Assembly: GCA_934096175.1 (NCBI GenBank)
Contig: CAKOLG010000004.1
Span: 1-61,025 of the forward strand
DNA from: an uncultured Bacilli bacterium
GTDB lineage: Bacteria > Bacillota_I > Bacilli_A > RF39 > UBA660
Reading direction: 5' to 3'
DNA: 61,025 nt
Each line of letters starts with the position of its first letter. The first letter of the stretch is position 1. The translations under genes and the position numbers were made by a program. This document shows positions 43,726 through 52,139 of the stretch, one piece after another. The notes below the pieces were generated by a model that made no database searches, was not told the origin of the DNA, and was given only the letters and a program-made list of their open reading frames with translations.

Positions 43726-43753
43726 TAAAAAAAGTAACAACAATGTTACCTTT
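43726..43753 (-). terminator. Terminator of the COG2509 gene
   Basis: GTAACA and TGTTAC stem spanning the stop codon, followed by seven T in the minus direction. Confidence 0.7.
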
Positions 43754-45137
43754 TTAAAATATCTCTAGCAGCAATCAAACCAGTTGCCGCCGCAGTTATA
43801 ATATTTCCCGCTTTACCTGCTCCATCACCGACAAAATAAATATTATTATCTTTTAATTTAAAATTATTATCTGTTTCTATTTCATTGCTAAAAAACTTAA
43901 TTTCTGGACCATACAATAAAGTATCATCGTTTGCAACACCTGGAATTATTTTATCCAAAGTTTCCAAACCTTCCAATATATTTGTAATAATACGATGAGG
44001 CATAACCAAAGCCAAATCACCAGCAACACAATCTTTCAATGTTGGTTCTATAAAACCTTTATTTATTCTTCGCCAATCACTTCTACGTCCGCCTTTCAAA
44101 TCTTTTAAAGATTGAATAATTGGTTTACCGTCACCCAAAACATTAGCAATACGTGCAATAGACTCACCATATAACCTTGTATTTGTTACCGGCTCAGTCA
44201 AATTAACTTTAGAAATAAAAGCAAAATTTGTATTATTTGACTTTACATCTTTTAAAGCATGACCATTTACGCAAATGTAACCATAATAATTTTCCTTAGC
44301 TACAAACCCTCCCGGATTAGTACAAAAAGTTCTTATTTCATCTCCATAAGTTGCTGTTTTAATAAATATAGTTGGATCATAAATAACATTAGTTATTTCT
44401 TCCATTATATCTTTTCTAACTTCAACTCTAACACCAATTTCAATACTTTGTGATAAATAAGGTATGCTATACTTATCAGCCAGCTCTTGTACCCATTTCG
44501 CACCAGTTCTTCCTGGAGCTACTATTACATTTTTAGCACTCAAAGTAACATTCTTTTTACCACTAACATAAGAAACTTCATGTCTATCACAAGCAATTGA
44601 TTTTACATCAACAACATCTGCTCTATCAATTAATTCCACACCATTATCAATTAAATATTTGCAAATTCCTTCAATATATTCTGGAAGATGATCACTCCCT
44701 AAATGTTTTTGTTTAATCACTAACAATTTAGCTCCCGCAATAGCCACTTTTTTACGAATTTCTGCCGCTTCTGCCTGATTGCTTGGATATACTTCTGCAT
44801 CCATATTAAATTTATTAAAAATTTCTTCAGTTTCATCAATTAATTTATAAGCCTCTGATTCACTCATATACTTAGTTAAATCACTTTTTCCTAGTTTTGG
44901 TATAAAATTTAACTTACCATCTGAAAAAGTTCCAGCGCCACCATACCCAGCTAAAATCGCACACGGATTACAATTTTGACACGGAATACCATTTTTATTC
45001 ATTGGACAAACTCTTTTCGCTACTCTATATCCTTTATCTAAAATTGCCACTTTTAATTTTTTATTTTTACTAATTAATTCATAAGCACTAAATAAACCAG
45101 CAGGTCCCGCACCTACTATTATTACATCATAAATCAT
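43746..45137 (-). CDS. FAD-dependent dehydrogenase of the COG2509 group
   Basis: A 463-residue flavoprotein. VGAGPAGLFSAYEL is the dinucleotide-binding loop; the family-typical cysteine region CNPCAILAGYGGAGTFSDGK follows, and the C-terminus has NIYFVGDGAGKAGNIITAAA, the second FAD motif. The substrate of this group is unknown. Single gene between the Tad operon and obgE, with its own terminator. Confidence 0.85.
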   Translation of the reverse strand: MIYDVIIVGAGPAGLFSAYELISKNKKLKVAILDKGYRVAKRVCPMNKNGIPCQNCNPCAILAGYGGAGTFSDGKLNFIPKLGKSDLTKYMSESEAYKLIDETEEIFNKFNMDAEVYPSNQAEAAEIRKKVAIAGAKLLVIKQKHLGSDHLPEYIEGICKYLIDNGVELIDRADVVDVKSIACDRHEVSYVSGKKNVTLSAKNVIVAPGRTGAKWVQELADKYSIPYLSQSIEIGVRVEVRKDIMEEITNVIYDPTIFIKTATYGDEIRTFCTNPGGFVAKENYYGYICVNGHALKDVKSNNTNFAFISKVNLTEPVTNTRLYGESIARIANVLGDGKPIIQSLKDLKGGRRSDWRRINKGFIEPTLKDCVAGDLALVMPHRIITNILEGLETLDKIIPGVANDDTLLYGPEIKFFSNEIETDNNFKLKDNNIYFVGDGAGKAGNIITAAATGLIAARDILKR

Positions 45138-45197
45138 ATCAAATCCTCCTTTTTAATTTTAACACAATAATATATATGAACACCACATTTTTTACAT

Positions 45198-45232
45198 CAA
45201 AAAAAGAATAATTCTAATCAAAATTATTCTTT
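45198..45232 (-). terminator. Terminator of obgE
   Basis: AAAGAATAATT and its complement (eleven-base stem) span the obgE stop and are followed by seven T in the minus direction. Confidence 0.85.
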
Positions 45233-46501
45233 AAAAGTAAACATAAAATCTAAAATTTGTACATCATCACCAGGTTCAGCACCAAGACTTTCCAGTTCAT
45301 CATCAACGCCCATTCCACGCAATTTACGAGCAAATCTTTTTACTGAATCATCCTCTTGAAATTTAGTCATTTTTAGTAACTTTTCAATTTCATCGCCTTT
45401 AATTATCCACACACCAGCATCATCGCGTGAAATAGTATATGGCTTTTCTTCCTTAAATTTATATACTACGTGACTTTCTAAATTAGTTTCTTCATAAACA
45501 GGCTCTAAATCTGTATTATCAAGCAAATCTGCTAATTTAACAATCATTTCATCTATACCTTCTCTATTTACTGCACTGATAGTAATAATCATTTTATCCT
45601 TAAATTCTTTTTTAAACTCCTCCAAATTTTTTTCTGCATCAGGCAAATCCATTTTGTTAGCAATAATAATTTCTGGTTTACGAGCAAGTTTCTCACTGTA
45701 ATTTTCTAATTCTTTTCTAATTACTTTATAATCATCAACTGGCTTTCTTCCTTCATAAGCGCCCATATCTAAAACATGAGCTATAATTTTTGTTCTCATT
45801 GCATGCTTTAAAAATTTTTCTCCTAAACCAGCACCAGTAGATGCTCCTTCAATCAAGCCAGGTAAATCAGCCATTACAAAAGTTCTTTGATCTTTTAATT
45901 TAACAACTCCTAAATTAGGATTTAACGTTGTAAAATGATAAGCAGCTATCTTAGGACTTGCTGCACTAATTAATGATAAAATAGTACTCTTTCCCACACT
46001 TGGCATTCCGACTAATCCAACATCAGCTAAAACTTTAAGTTCACATTTAACAATTCTTTCTTCACCTGGCTCACCATATTCACTCATTTTAGGAGCTGGT
46101 TCCTGTTGCGTTGCAAATGCTCGATTTCCACGGCCACCACGGCCACCATGGCAAACAACAAACGAATCACCATCTTTTATTAAATCACAAATAACTAACC
46201 CAGTTTCTTGATCAATCAAAGTAGTTCCTTCAGGAACCTTAACAATAACATCTTCAGCGTTAGCACCATGCATATCGCTACCTTTACCATTAACTCCTTT
46301 GTCACCTTTAATTTGTTTTTTATATTTTAAATCAACTAAAGTACGAAGACCTTTTTCTACTTGGAAAATAATATCTGCTCCTTTACCTCCATTACCTCCA
46401 TTCGGTCCACCAAAAGGAATATACTTTTCTCTTCTAAAAGATGTACAACCATCTCCACCTTTGCCCGCTGTAACTTTTATTATAACTTCATCAACAAACA
46501 T
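45224..46501 (-). CDS. obgE: GTPase Obg (ribosome assembly, stress)
   Basis: A 425-residue GTPase bound to the large ribosomal subunit. The glycine-rich Obg domain (GGDGCTSFRREKYIPFGGPN, then GGNGGKGAD), the G domain (GMPSVGKSTIL, DLPGLIEGAS, NKMDLP) and a C-terminal OCT domain (from about residue 345) are all present. rpmA lies upstream; spo0B, which separates them in Bacillus, is absent. An AGGGTGAT site precedes the ATG, and a TATAAT near the rpmA terminator suggests separate transcription. Confidence 0.97.
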   Translation of the reverse strand: MFVDEVIIKVTAGKGGDGCTSFRREKYIPFGGPNGGNGGKGADIIFQVEKGLRTLVDLKYKKQIKGDKGVNGKGSDMHGANAEDVIVKVPEGTTLIDQETGLVICDLIKDGDSFVVCHGGRGGRGNRAFATQQEPAPKMSEYGEPGEERIVKCELKVLADVGLVGMPSVGKSTILSLISAASPKIAAYHFTTLNPNLGVVKLKDQRTFVMADLPGLIEGASTGAGLGEKFLKHAMRTKIIAHVLDMGAYEGRKPVDDYKVIRKELENYSEKLARKPEIIIANKMDLPDAEKNLEEFKKEFKDKMIITISAVNREGIDEMIVKLADLLDNTDLEPVYEETNLESHVVYKFKEEKPYTISRDDAGVWIIKGDEIEKLLKMTKFQEDDSVKRFARKLRGMGVDDELESLGAEPGDDVQILDFMFTFKE

Positions 46502-46538
46502 AATATCACCCTCTTTTTTTGCAAAATAATTATATCAT

Positions 46539-46568
46539 AATTAAAAGGCCTTAATAAAGGCCTTTTAA
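46539..46568 (-). terminator. Terminator of rplU-prp-rpmA
   Basis: AAAAGGCC and GGCCTTTT stem with an eight-base loop, continuing into TTTTAATTA in the minus direction. Confidence 0.75.
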
Positions 46569-46571
46569 TCA

Positions 46572-46859
46572 CTAAGCTTCGTAAACACTAACTTTTTTCT
46601 TATCTCTACCTAATCTCTCGAATTTTACAACACCAGAAACAGTAGCGAATAAAGTATGATCTTTACCCATTCCAACATTAACGCCTGGATAAATCTTAGT
46701 TCCTCTTTGACGGTATAAAATGCTTCCAGCAGTAACAAATTGACCATCAGCTGCCTTTGCACCTAATCTACGACCTGCAGAATCACGACCGTTTTGAGTA
46801 GAACCTTGAGCTTTAACGTGAGCAAATAATTGGATATTTAAACTTAATAATTTCATCAT
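46572..46859 (-). CDS. rpmA: Ribosomal protein bL27 with cleavable N-terminus
   Basis: A 95-residue bL27 with the block STQNGRDSAGRRLGAKAADG and SILYRQRGTKIYPGVNVG. It begins MMKLLSLNIQLFAHVKAQG: the extra LSLNIQLF before AHVK is the extension found in Bacillota, which must be removed (after Phe) by the Prp protease for bL27 to reach the peptidyl transferase centre. prp is the gene just upstream, touching it. GAGGACTAA lies before the ATG pair. Confidence 0.97.
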   Translation of the reverse strand: MMKLLSLNIQLFAHVKAQGSTQNGRDSAGRRLGAKAADGQFVTAGSILYRQRGTKIYPGVNVGMGKDHTLFATVSGVVKFERLGRDKKKVSVYEA

Positions 46860-47168
46860 TTAGTCCTCATTTCTAATCTCAATATTTTTAGGATACTGTT
46901 TTTCTAACTCAGTTAACATATTAAGTAAATTATTTAATAACTTATTATTAACTTCTGTATCCTTTAAAACTCTGATCTTTAACAAACCAGATTTTTCTTC
47001 ATAATCAACAGACTCATCTAATAAAATAATTGAATTAACAGTAGTTATTACCATACTACTAACAGCAGCACAAACAATATCCTTACCATATTCATCATAA
47101 TTAGCATGACCCTTAATTATAATTTCATAAACATTAGCATTACTTTTTTTAACTGTAACTTTAATCAT
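46860..47168 (-). CDS. prp: Ribosomal-processing cysteine protease Prp
   Basis: A 102-residue protease (YsxB) that trims the bL27 N-terminus. The catalytic pair is visible: His in IKGHANYDEYGKDI and Cys in VCAAVSSM. It lies between rplU and rpmA, two bases and no bases away, the invariant order in lineages with extended bL27. Confidence 0.93.
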   Translation of the reverse strand: MIKVTVKKSNANVYEIIIKGHANYDEYGKDIVCAAVSSMVITTVNSIILLDESVDYEEKSGLLKIRVLKDTEVNNKLLNNLLNMLTELEKQYPKNIEIRNED

Positions 47169-47170
47169 AA

Positions 47171-47470
47171 TTACTTAACAATTTTCTTAACAGTTAATTT
47201 AGTATATGGTTGTCTATGACCTTGTTTATTACGGAATTTTTTCTTAGGTCTGTATTTGAAAACAATAACCTTTTTTTGTTTTCCTTGTTTTTCAACAGAA
47301 CAAACAACTTTTGCACCGTCAACTACTGGAGTACCAGCAACACCATCTACATATAAAACTTCTGTAAATTCTACTTCAGAACCAACTTCAGCATCTAACT
47401 TTTCAACATAGATAGTTTCACCTTCAGAAACATAATATTGTTTTCCGCCAGTAACAAATATAGCTTTCAT
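47171..47470 (-). CDS. rplU: Ribosomal protein bL21
   Basis: A 99-residue bL21: starts MKAIFVTGGKQYYVSEGETI and ends in RNKQGHRQPYTKLTVKKI. The start at 47470 is seven bases after GAGGAGG; an ATG six bases upstream is too close. First gene of rplU-prp-rpmA, with a structured leader and a consensus promoter. Confidence 0.97.
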   Translation of the reverse strand: MKAIFVTGGKQYYVSEGETIYVEKLDAEVGSEVEFTEVLYVDGVAGTPVVDGAKVVCSVEKQGKQKKVIVFKYRPKKKFRNKQGHRQPYTKLTVKKIVK

Positions 47471-47476
47471 CTTCAT

Positions 47477-47568
47477 ACCTCCTCATATTTTTTAAGACGC
47501 GCCCTTAAGGTGACTTCAAAGTACTTAAACCTTCTCAGTGCGGTTTTGATGAGTAGCTCTTCAAAACA
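47477..47568 (-). ncRNA. Probable L21 leader (autoregulatory 5' UTR)
   Basis: About 90 untranslated bases separate the probable transcription start from rplU. They can form at least one hairpin (AAGGT with ACCTT around a 17-base loop) next to a G/C-rich patch AAGGGCGCGTCTT, rare in this AT-rich window. Bacillota carry an L21 leader at this place through which the protein is thought to regulate its own operon. The call rests on position and structure; I could not match the consensus. Confidence 0.5.
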
Positions 47569-47574
47569 TCTAAA

Positions 47575-47603
47575 ATTATAACAAAACAACGAAATTAAGT
47601 CAA
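47575..47603 (-). promoter_or_regulatory. Consensus promoter of rplU-prp-rpmA
   Basis: TTGACT, exactly 17 bases, TATAAT on the minus strand: one mismatch from the ideal housekeeping promoter. Confidence 0.85.
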
Positions 47604-47628
47604 ATAAAAAAGTTTTTTCTCTAAAAAA

Positions 47629-48423
47629 TTACTTTTGAGAAAGTAATCGTCGCAATTTTTTCATAGAAATTCCTGTTATCTCCGAAACTTTTGCTATAGC
47701 AATTCCATTTTTTAAAAAAGCAACTGCACTTTGCTCAATTCCCCTTGCCATACCAACTTTTTCTCCTAAACATTTTTCTGTATTGGCAATCCTTTGCCAT
47801 TCAATAGTTAACTGTCTTAAAAAATTAAAATCTTCATCTTGTGCTAACTTATTTAACTCCATTCTATACTTTTCTATAAACTCATCACCTATACCAAAAG
47901 TACTTAACTCTCCATCATTTAAACAAAGCATTATTAAATGCTTATATTCCGCAATTTTCTGACTATCCTTTTTAAACCAGTACTCCATTAGTGCATCCAT
48001 ATTAAATTCAATTACCTCAAAATTTTCAATAAATTTAGTTCCATCATAATTCATTAGACAATACTCTTTATACTCATTCTTATTTTTTAAGCCATATATT
48101 AAGCCAATGTATACAAATCTTTCCTCACTTAAATATTTTTCACTTGTTTTAATTGAATTATAATATATTTCAGAAAAACAAGCATAATTTCGACCACGCA
48201 TATAATCATTACAATAAATACCCAATCCAACATGAACCATTTCATTTCTTATCTTAATTAAAAAGTAAAAAAATTTATCAGTCATTTCTTCATTTTTAAA
48301 ATCTATTACTTCTACATCCGTTTTAAAAATTCTCTTAAAAAATTCTTGCAGCATTTTTATATTTTCACAATTACAAAATATTTTTTTAAATACTAAATTT
48401 TGTAGCCCAGGATAACCCTTCAT
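47629..48423 (-). CDS. Rpn-family PD-(D/E)XK nuclease / transposase-like protein
   Basis: A 264-residue protein of the Rpn (recombination-promoting nuclease, formerly putative transposase) family. The N-terminus (LVFKKIFCNCENIKMLQEFF, where the usual D-x-x-F-K is reduced to VFKK) and a short C-terminal helix-turn-helix (GIAIAKVSEITGISMKKLRR) after GMARGIE are visible. The expected acidic D/E-x-K core is weak in KFFYFLIKIR. Rpn proteins are often multi-copy accessory genes. It stands between spoIVFB and rplU, which are neighbours in Bacillus, so it looks like an insertion. Confidence 0.7.
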   Translation of the reverse strand: MKGYPGLQNLVFKKIFCNCENIKMLQEFFKRIFKTDVEVIDFKNEEMTDKFFYFLIKIRNEMVHVGLGIYCNDYMRGRNYACFSEIYYNSIKTSEKYLSEERFVYIGLIYGLKNKNEYKEYCLMNYDGTKFIENFEVIEFNMDALMEYWFKKDSQKIAEYKHLIMLCLNDGELSTFGIGDEFIEKYRMELNKLAQDEDFNFLRQLTIEWQRIANTEKCLGEKVGMARGIEQSAVAFLKNGIAIAKVSEITGISMKKLRRLLSQK

Positions 48424-48497
48424 CACATAGCCCCCTCATATAATATTTTATCTAATAATTACTCCATTTCCTTTTTTATTTTTTACTCCTATACCAC

Positions 48498-48527
48498 AAA
48501 AAATAGGCACAGTCTTCCTTGTACCTA
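48498..48527 (-). terminator. Terminator of the spoIIB-spoIVFB operon
   Basis: TAGGTACA and TGTGCCTA make an eight-base stem (one G-U pair) followed by six T in the minus direction, just after the spoIVFB stop. Confidence 0.85.
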
Positions 48528-48531
48528 AATA

Positions 48532-49299
48532 TCACTTCCCATACTTGTTTTTTTTTATATAATCTTTTTCGTTAACATATTTACTATTAACTTTAAAAAA
48601 ATATAACTTATTTAACTTTATCTTATCTACACTATTACAATTGCTAATTATCCCATCATAATAATGCTCATACATAATTCGTTCCAAATAAAATTTATTT
48701 AAAACATATTTATAATTTTTAATAACATTGAATAACTTACTAATTAAAAATATATATAAAATTATATCATTTAATTTAAAAATAAAATTATAAATTATAA
48801 ATAATATCAAACTTAAAACACCAACTATAACCATTAATATATAACTTATTTTATAAGGTAAAAATTTACTAAATATAGCAAATAAAAATTTACTTCCATC
48901 AAGAGGAATTATTGGGATTAAATTAAAAGCTAAAATACTTTTATTATAAAAACAAAATAAATTATAAGTACTTTCTAATATAATTCCCTGATAAAATAAA
49001 AGAAATCCTAACAAGAAAAAAAGCAGTTGGAATAACACTCCTCCAATACTACATAATATATCTTTATAAATTCTTTCATGAAGTCTTTTATTTATCAAAG
49101 TAACTCCGCCAAAAGGATATATCTTTATACTAAGAATATCAATTTTAAACAAAGAAAAAAAGAAAATATGTCCAAGTTCATGAGCCAAAACAATTATTAA
49201 TATGATAAATACATTTTTCATATAACCTGCAAACAAAGCCAAAATTATTAAAAAATAAGTAGAATAATCTATGCTAAATTTATTTAATATACTCTTCAT
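48532..49299 (-). CDS. spoIVFB: SpoIVFB-like intramembrane metalloprotease
   Basis: A 255-residue site-2 protease. The zinc site HELGH lies in IVLAHELGHIFFF, and the second motif is FNLIPIIPLDGSKF (the N-P-D-G variant of the family). About six membrane segments and a C-terminal basic tail instead of a CBS domain. SpoIVFB cleaves pro-sigma K in the mother cell of sporulating Bacilli. It overlaps spoIVFA by 20 bases, as expected for this regulated pair. Confidence 0.88.
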   Translation of the reverse strand: MKSILNKFSIDYSTYFLIILALFAGYMKNVFIILIIVLAHELGHIFFFSLFKIDILSIKIYPFGGVTLINKRLHERIYKDILCSIGGVLFQLLFFLLGFLLFYQGIILESTYNLFCFYNKSILAFNLIPIIPLDGSKFLFAIFSKFLPYKISYILMVIVGVLSLILFIIYNFIFKLNDIILYIFLISKLFNVIKNYKYVLNKFYLERIMYEHYYDGIISNCNSVDKIKLNKLYFFKVNSKYVNEKDYIKKNKYGK

Positions 49300-49870
49300 A
49301 TTTTAAATAATTTCCATCATTAACAAAAGTTAAATATATATATTCATCATTACTTGTACCTAAAGTTTCACCTTTAGAAACATAATCATACATTCCATAA
49401 GTTGTCATATTGACATTACTATACCAAATATCTACACCATCATTACCTTGTACTATAACAGTATTACCTAATCCATCCTTTTCTCCAACAAAAACTATAA
49501 TACCTGGCTTTAAAAAATTTACTAAATACTCTTTACCAACTTTCATTTTATAAGAGTTATTATATTGTTCTATAGATTCATAAATAATCCCTTCATTAAA
49601 AGTTAACATATCTTTAGCAGAATCATCTGTTGCCTTATCTTTTGCTTTTGTCGTCGTTTTACCAATATATTTCTGATATAAATTATTTATACTAGCAAAA
49701 CTAATATTATCTTCCAAAATAACTTTCTTATAATTATCTAAATTTTTATCACTAAAATTTACATAAATTAAACTAATTAAAACAAAAATAATTCCAATTA
49801 ACAGCTTTGTCAACCAAAGTTTATTAACTACCTTTTTACATTTTCTTTTATAATATTTACTTTCTTGCAT
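49280..49870 (-). CDS. spoIVFA: SpoIVFA-like regulator, degenerate M23 domain
   Basis: A 196-residue protein: basic N-terminus, one membrane helix (about residues 20-40), a linker and a C-terminal lysostaphin-like fold (KPGIIVFVGEKDGLGNTVIV to VSKGETLGTSNDEYIYLTF). The zinc ligands of M23 enzymes are absent, as in SpoIVFA, which holds SpoIVFB inactive until it is cleaved. The start at 49870 follows GGGTGATTAT. Order mreC-mreD-spoIVFA-spoIVFB is that of Bacillus with minCD left out. Confidence 0.85.
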   Translation of the reverse strand: MQESKYYKRKCKKVVNKLWLTKLLIGIIFVLISLIYVNFSDKNLDNYKKVILEDNISFASINNLYQKYIGKTTTKAKDKATDDSAKDMLTFNEGIIYESIEQYNNSYKMKVGKEYLVNFLKPGIIVFVGEKDGLGNTVIVQGNDGVDIWYSNVNMTTYGMYDYVSKGETLGTSNDEYIYLTFVNDGNYLKYEEYIK

Positions 49871-49886
49871 ATAATCACCCAATTAA

Positions 49887-50261
49887 CTATATGCAAACCT
49901 CGTACTTTTTAACCAATATAATATATAAAAAATATGTCAAAATTCCACCTATCAAAGTTATTAAGTAATTAAATATATAAAAATTAAAAATAAAATAAGA
50001 TACATTAAAATATATAAAAAACAAAAATAAATTTTTAAAAATTAAATACTTTTTTTTAATCTTAATTTTTTTAGCTAATAAATACAAAATAACCAAAATC
50101 AACAAATTAAATAAAAATTTATTATATATAAAATCCAAAATCAAACCTACAATAATAACATCTATTAATTTATTATTCTCAATATTATATACAACAAAAT
50201 AACTATTTAATGGACTCATTAAATTTATCAAATAATCTAAAACAAAACCTAAATAAATCAT
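49887..50261 (-). CDS. mreD: MreD-like rod-shape membrane protein
   Basis: A 124-residue very hydrophobic protein with four or five membrane segments, shorter than usual (about 160). Direct sequence motifs are weak; the call rests on being the gene after mreC, one base past its stop, with GTAGGTGATTAAA before the ATG. MreD takes part in cell-wall elongation. Confidence 0.7.
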   Translation of the reverse strand: MIYLGFVLDYLINLMSPLNSYFVVYNIENNKLIDVIIVGLILDFIYNKFLFNLLILVILYLLAKKIKIKKKYLIFKNLFLFFIYFNVSYFIFNFYIFNYLITLIGGILTYFLYIILVKKYEVCI

Positions 50262-50262
50262 T

Positions 50263-50916
50263 TTAATCACCTACCAGTATCGCTACATAATTTAAGTTAT
50301 TATTATTAATCAAATTAACTTCTAATCGCTGAGTCAAATCATTTTCCGTACGCGAAACTGCCAAAACTTCACCAACAAATATATCCTTTGGAATACTTGT
50401 AAGTCCTGATGTATAAACCTTATCACCTTTTTTTATTTCAACATATTTATCATTTAAAGTGACATAACCATTATTTAAATTACCATAGGCCCCATTTACA
50501 ACAACAGACACATTATATTCCCCTGTAAGTAATTTAACAAAAGAGCGGTCATTTTTCACATCACTAACTAAACCTATCAACCCATCACTATTTACAACAG
50601 CATTTCCCTTTTTTATCACTCCTTCACCTTCATCGACTACTACTTCACTATAAAACTTATGAATATCCCTCACTATTACTCGAGTCATTACATAATCGGG
50701 ATTATGCTCTTTTAAAGACATAGCTTCTAACAATTTTCCATTTTCATCTTTCAAATTTTGATTTTCTAATATCAATACTTCCTTTTCAATCACATCTTTA
50801 TCATTATATTTTAAATACGTAACATAATAACTAACAACAAACATAAAAAACAATCCTAAAAATATCATTAAAACTTTTAAGAAACATTTTTTAATTAATT
50901 GCAAACAAATCACCAT
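50263..50916 (-). CDS. mreC: Cell-shape protein MreC
   Basis: A 217-residue bitopic protein: N-terminal membrane helix, a coiled coil (KDVIEKEVLILENQNLKDENG) and the two beta-barrel extracellular domains with VVNSDGLIGLVSDVKNDRSF and KKGDKVYTSGLTSIPKDIFV. It organises elongation enzymes outside the membrane. It overlaps radC by 26 bases; an ATG at 50916 or a TTG slightly inside could be the start. mreB, normally just upstream, is not in the window. Confidence 0.9.
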   Translation of the reverse strand: MVICLQLIKKCFLKVLMIFLGLFFMFVVSYYVTYLKYNDKDVIEKEVLILENQNLKDENGKLLEAMSLKEHNPDYVMTRVIVRDIHKFYSEVVVDEGEGVIKKGNAVVNSDGLIGLVSDVKNDRSFVKLLTGEYNVSVVVNGAYGNLNNGYVTLNDKYVEIKKGDKVYTSGLTSIPKDIFVGEVLAVSRTENDLTQRLEVNLINNNNLNYVAILVGD

Positions 50917-51580
50917 TTCTTTCTAAAAAGCTATAAAAATCATTCTTTCCAATAATCAGATGATCCAAAACTTTTATATCAATTAATTTACCTATTTTAA
51001 TAAATTCATTTGTCAAACGAATATCTTGCATGCTTGGCACAACACTTCCCGCAGGATGGTTATGAATAATTATTATTGAAACTGCATTACATTTTACTGC
51101 TTCTCGAAAAACATCTCTTGGATGAACTGTACTATTATTAACTGTTCCCACAAACATAACTTTTTCTAATATAATAAACTTTCTAGTATCTAAAAACAAA
51201 ACCAAAAACTTTTCCTGTAACTCATTTTCTAACTTTTCCTTAACAAAATTATAAACATCTAAACTACTACGAACTTGTAATGTCATATCTCTTTTACTAA
51301 GCACTCTTTTACCAAATTCAATAGCACTAAGTAATACCATTGCTTTAACATCACCAATTCCATTAATTGCTTTAAGTTCATTATAATTTGCATTTGCAAA
51401 ATCATGTATCGGAATCGCTTTTAATAACTCAAAACTTAAATCACAAACAGATTTGCTTTTACTTCCACATCTTAACAAAATACTAAGTAACTCTTCATTA
51501 CTAAGTGATTCTACGCCATAATTTTTAAATCTTTCTCTAGGTCTTTCCATTAAAGGCAAGTCTTTAATTAAATAACTCAT
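50891..51580 (-). CDS. radC: RadC/YsxA JAB-domain protein
   Basis: A 229-residue protein: a helix-hairpin-helix part (YNELKAINGIGDVKAMVLLS) and a JAB/MPN+ domain with the metal motif IIHNHPAGSVVPSMQD. Despite the name, a repair role is not established. Its ATG overlaps the spoIIB stop as ATGA. In Bacillus radC also lies between spoIIB-maf and mreB. Confidence 0.93.
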   Translation of the reverse strand: MSYLIKDLPLMERPRERFKNYGVESLSNEELLSILLRCGSKSKSVCDLSFELLKAIPIHDFANANYNELKAINGIGDVKAMVLLSAIEFGKRVLSKRDMTLQVRSSLDVYNFVKEKLENELQEKFLVLFLDTRKFIILEKVMFVGTVNNSTVHPRDVFREAVKCNAVSIIIIHNHPAGSVVPSMQDIRLTNEFIKIGKLIDIKVLDHLIIGKNDFYSFLERNGDLFAIN

Positions 51581-52008
51581 AAATATTCTTGATATTTTGT
51601 AAGTACATCACTATTAATTGTACTATAAGTATCACTACTACTTTTTTTTAACATTTCTTCATAAATTCCTATATCATCAACAAAACTGCTACTTACAATT
51701 ACATCCTTTATATAATAATTAAGACCTATATTTTTATAATAACTACCCAACATATTTATCACTTCCTGATCTTTAAACATTGCAACGTAGACACGATAAA
51801 CATCATTATCATTAACCACAATTCCATTATTTCTTAAAGCAACTTTAGAAGCATTTTCATAATTAGAAAAAACTCCTATTTGAAAAGCACTTATCTCCTC
51901 ATAGCCATCTTTTTTATCATTTTTTTTAACAGAACCATTAAAAAAATAAAAAGCAAGTCCCCCTCCTATTAAAAAAGAACATACAACTACCAACAAAATT
52001 TTTTTCAT
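51577..52008 (-). CDS. spoIIB: SpoIIB-like SPOR-domain protein
   Basis: A 143-residue membrane-anchored protein: one helix (about 4-24) and a short SPOR-like domain (ISAFQIGVFSNYENASKVAL, then VYRVYVAMF). SPOR domains bind denuded septal peptidoglycan; SpoIIB acts in septal thinning at engulfment. It is much shorter than B. subtilis SpoIIB (332), and the assignment rests on the SPOR pattern plus its place before radC-mreC-mreD-spoIVFA-spoIVFB. GGTGATAATT precedes the ATG. Confidence 0.72.
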   Translation of the reverse strand: MKKILLVVVCSFLIGGGLAFYFFNGSVKKNDKKDGYEEISAFQIGVFSNYENASKVALRNNGIVVNDNDVYRVYVAMFKDQEVINMLGSYYKNIGLNYYIKDVIVSSSFVDDIGIYEEMLKKSSSDTYSTINSDVLTKYQEYL

Positions 52009-52030
52009 AATTATCACCAACTAAAATATA

Positions 52031-52055
52031 ACATTTTATGTTCCTAATAAAATGT
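52031..52055. promoter_or_regulatory. Inverted repeat upstream of spoIIB-radC operon
   Basis: ACATTTTAT, seven bases, ATAAAATGT: a perfect nine-base dyad 23 bases before the spoIIB ATG, next to a TTATAT hexamer. It has no T tract, so an operator or leader hairpin is more likely than a terminator. Confidence 0.45.
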
Positions 52056-52112
52056 CGAAAATTCCCTCTATATATATTTTATATAAAAATTTTTTCTATC
52101 CTTTTAAACATT

Positions 52113-52139
52113 AAAAAAAACACTTACAAAAAGTGTTTT
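52113..52139 (-). terminator. Terminator of rnc-smc
   Basis: AAAACACTT and AAGTGTTTT stem with a five-base loop, followed by four more T in the minus direction and overlapping the smc stop. Confidence 0.8.
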
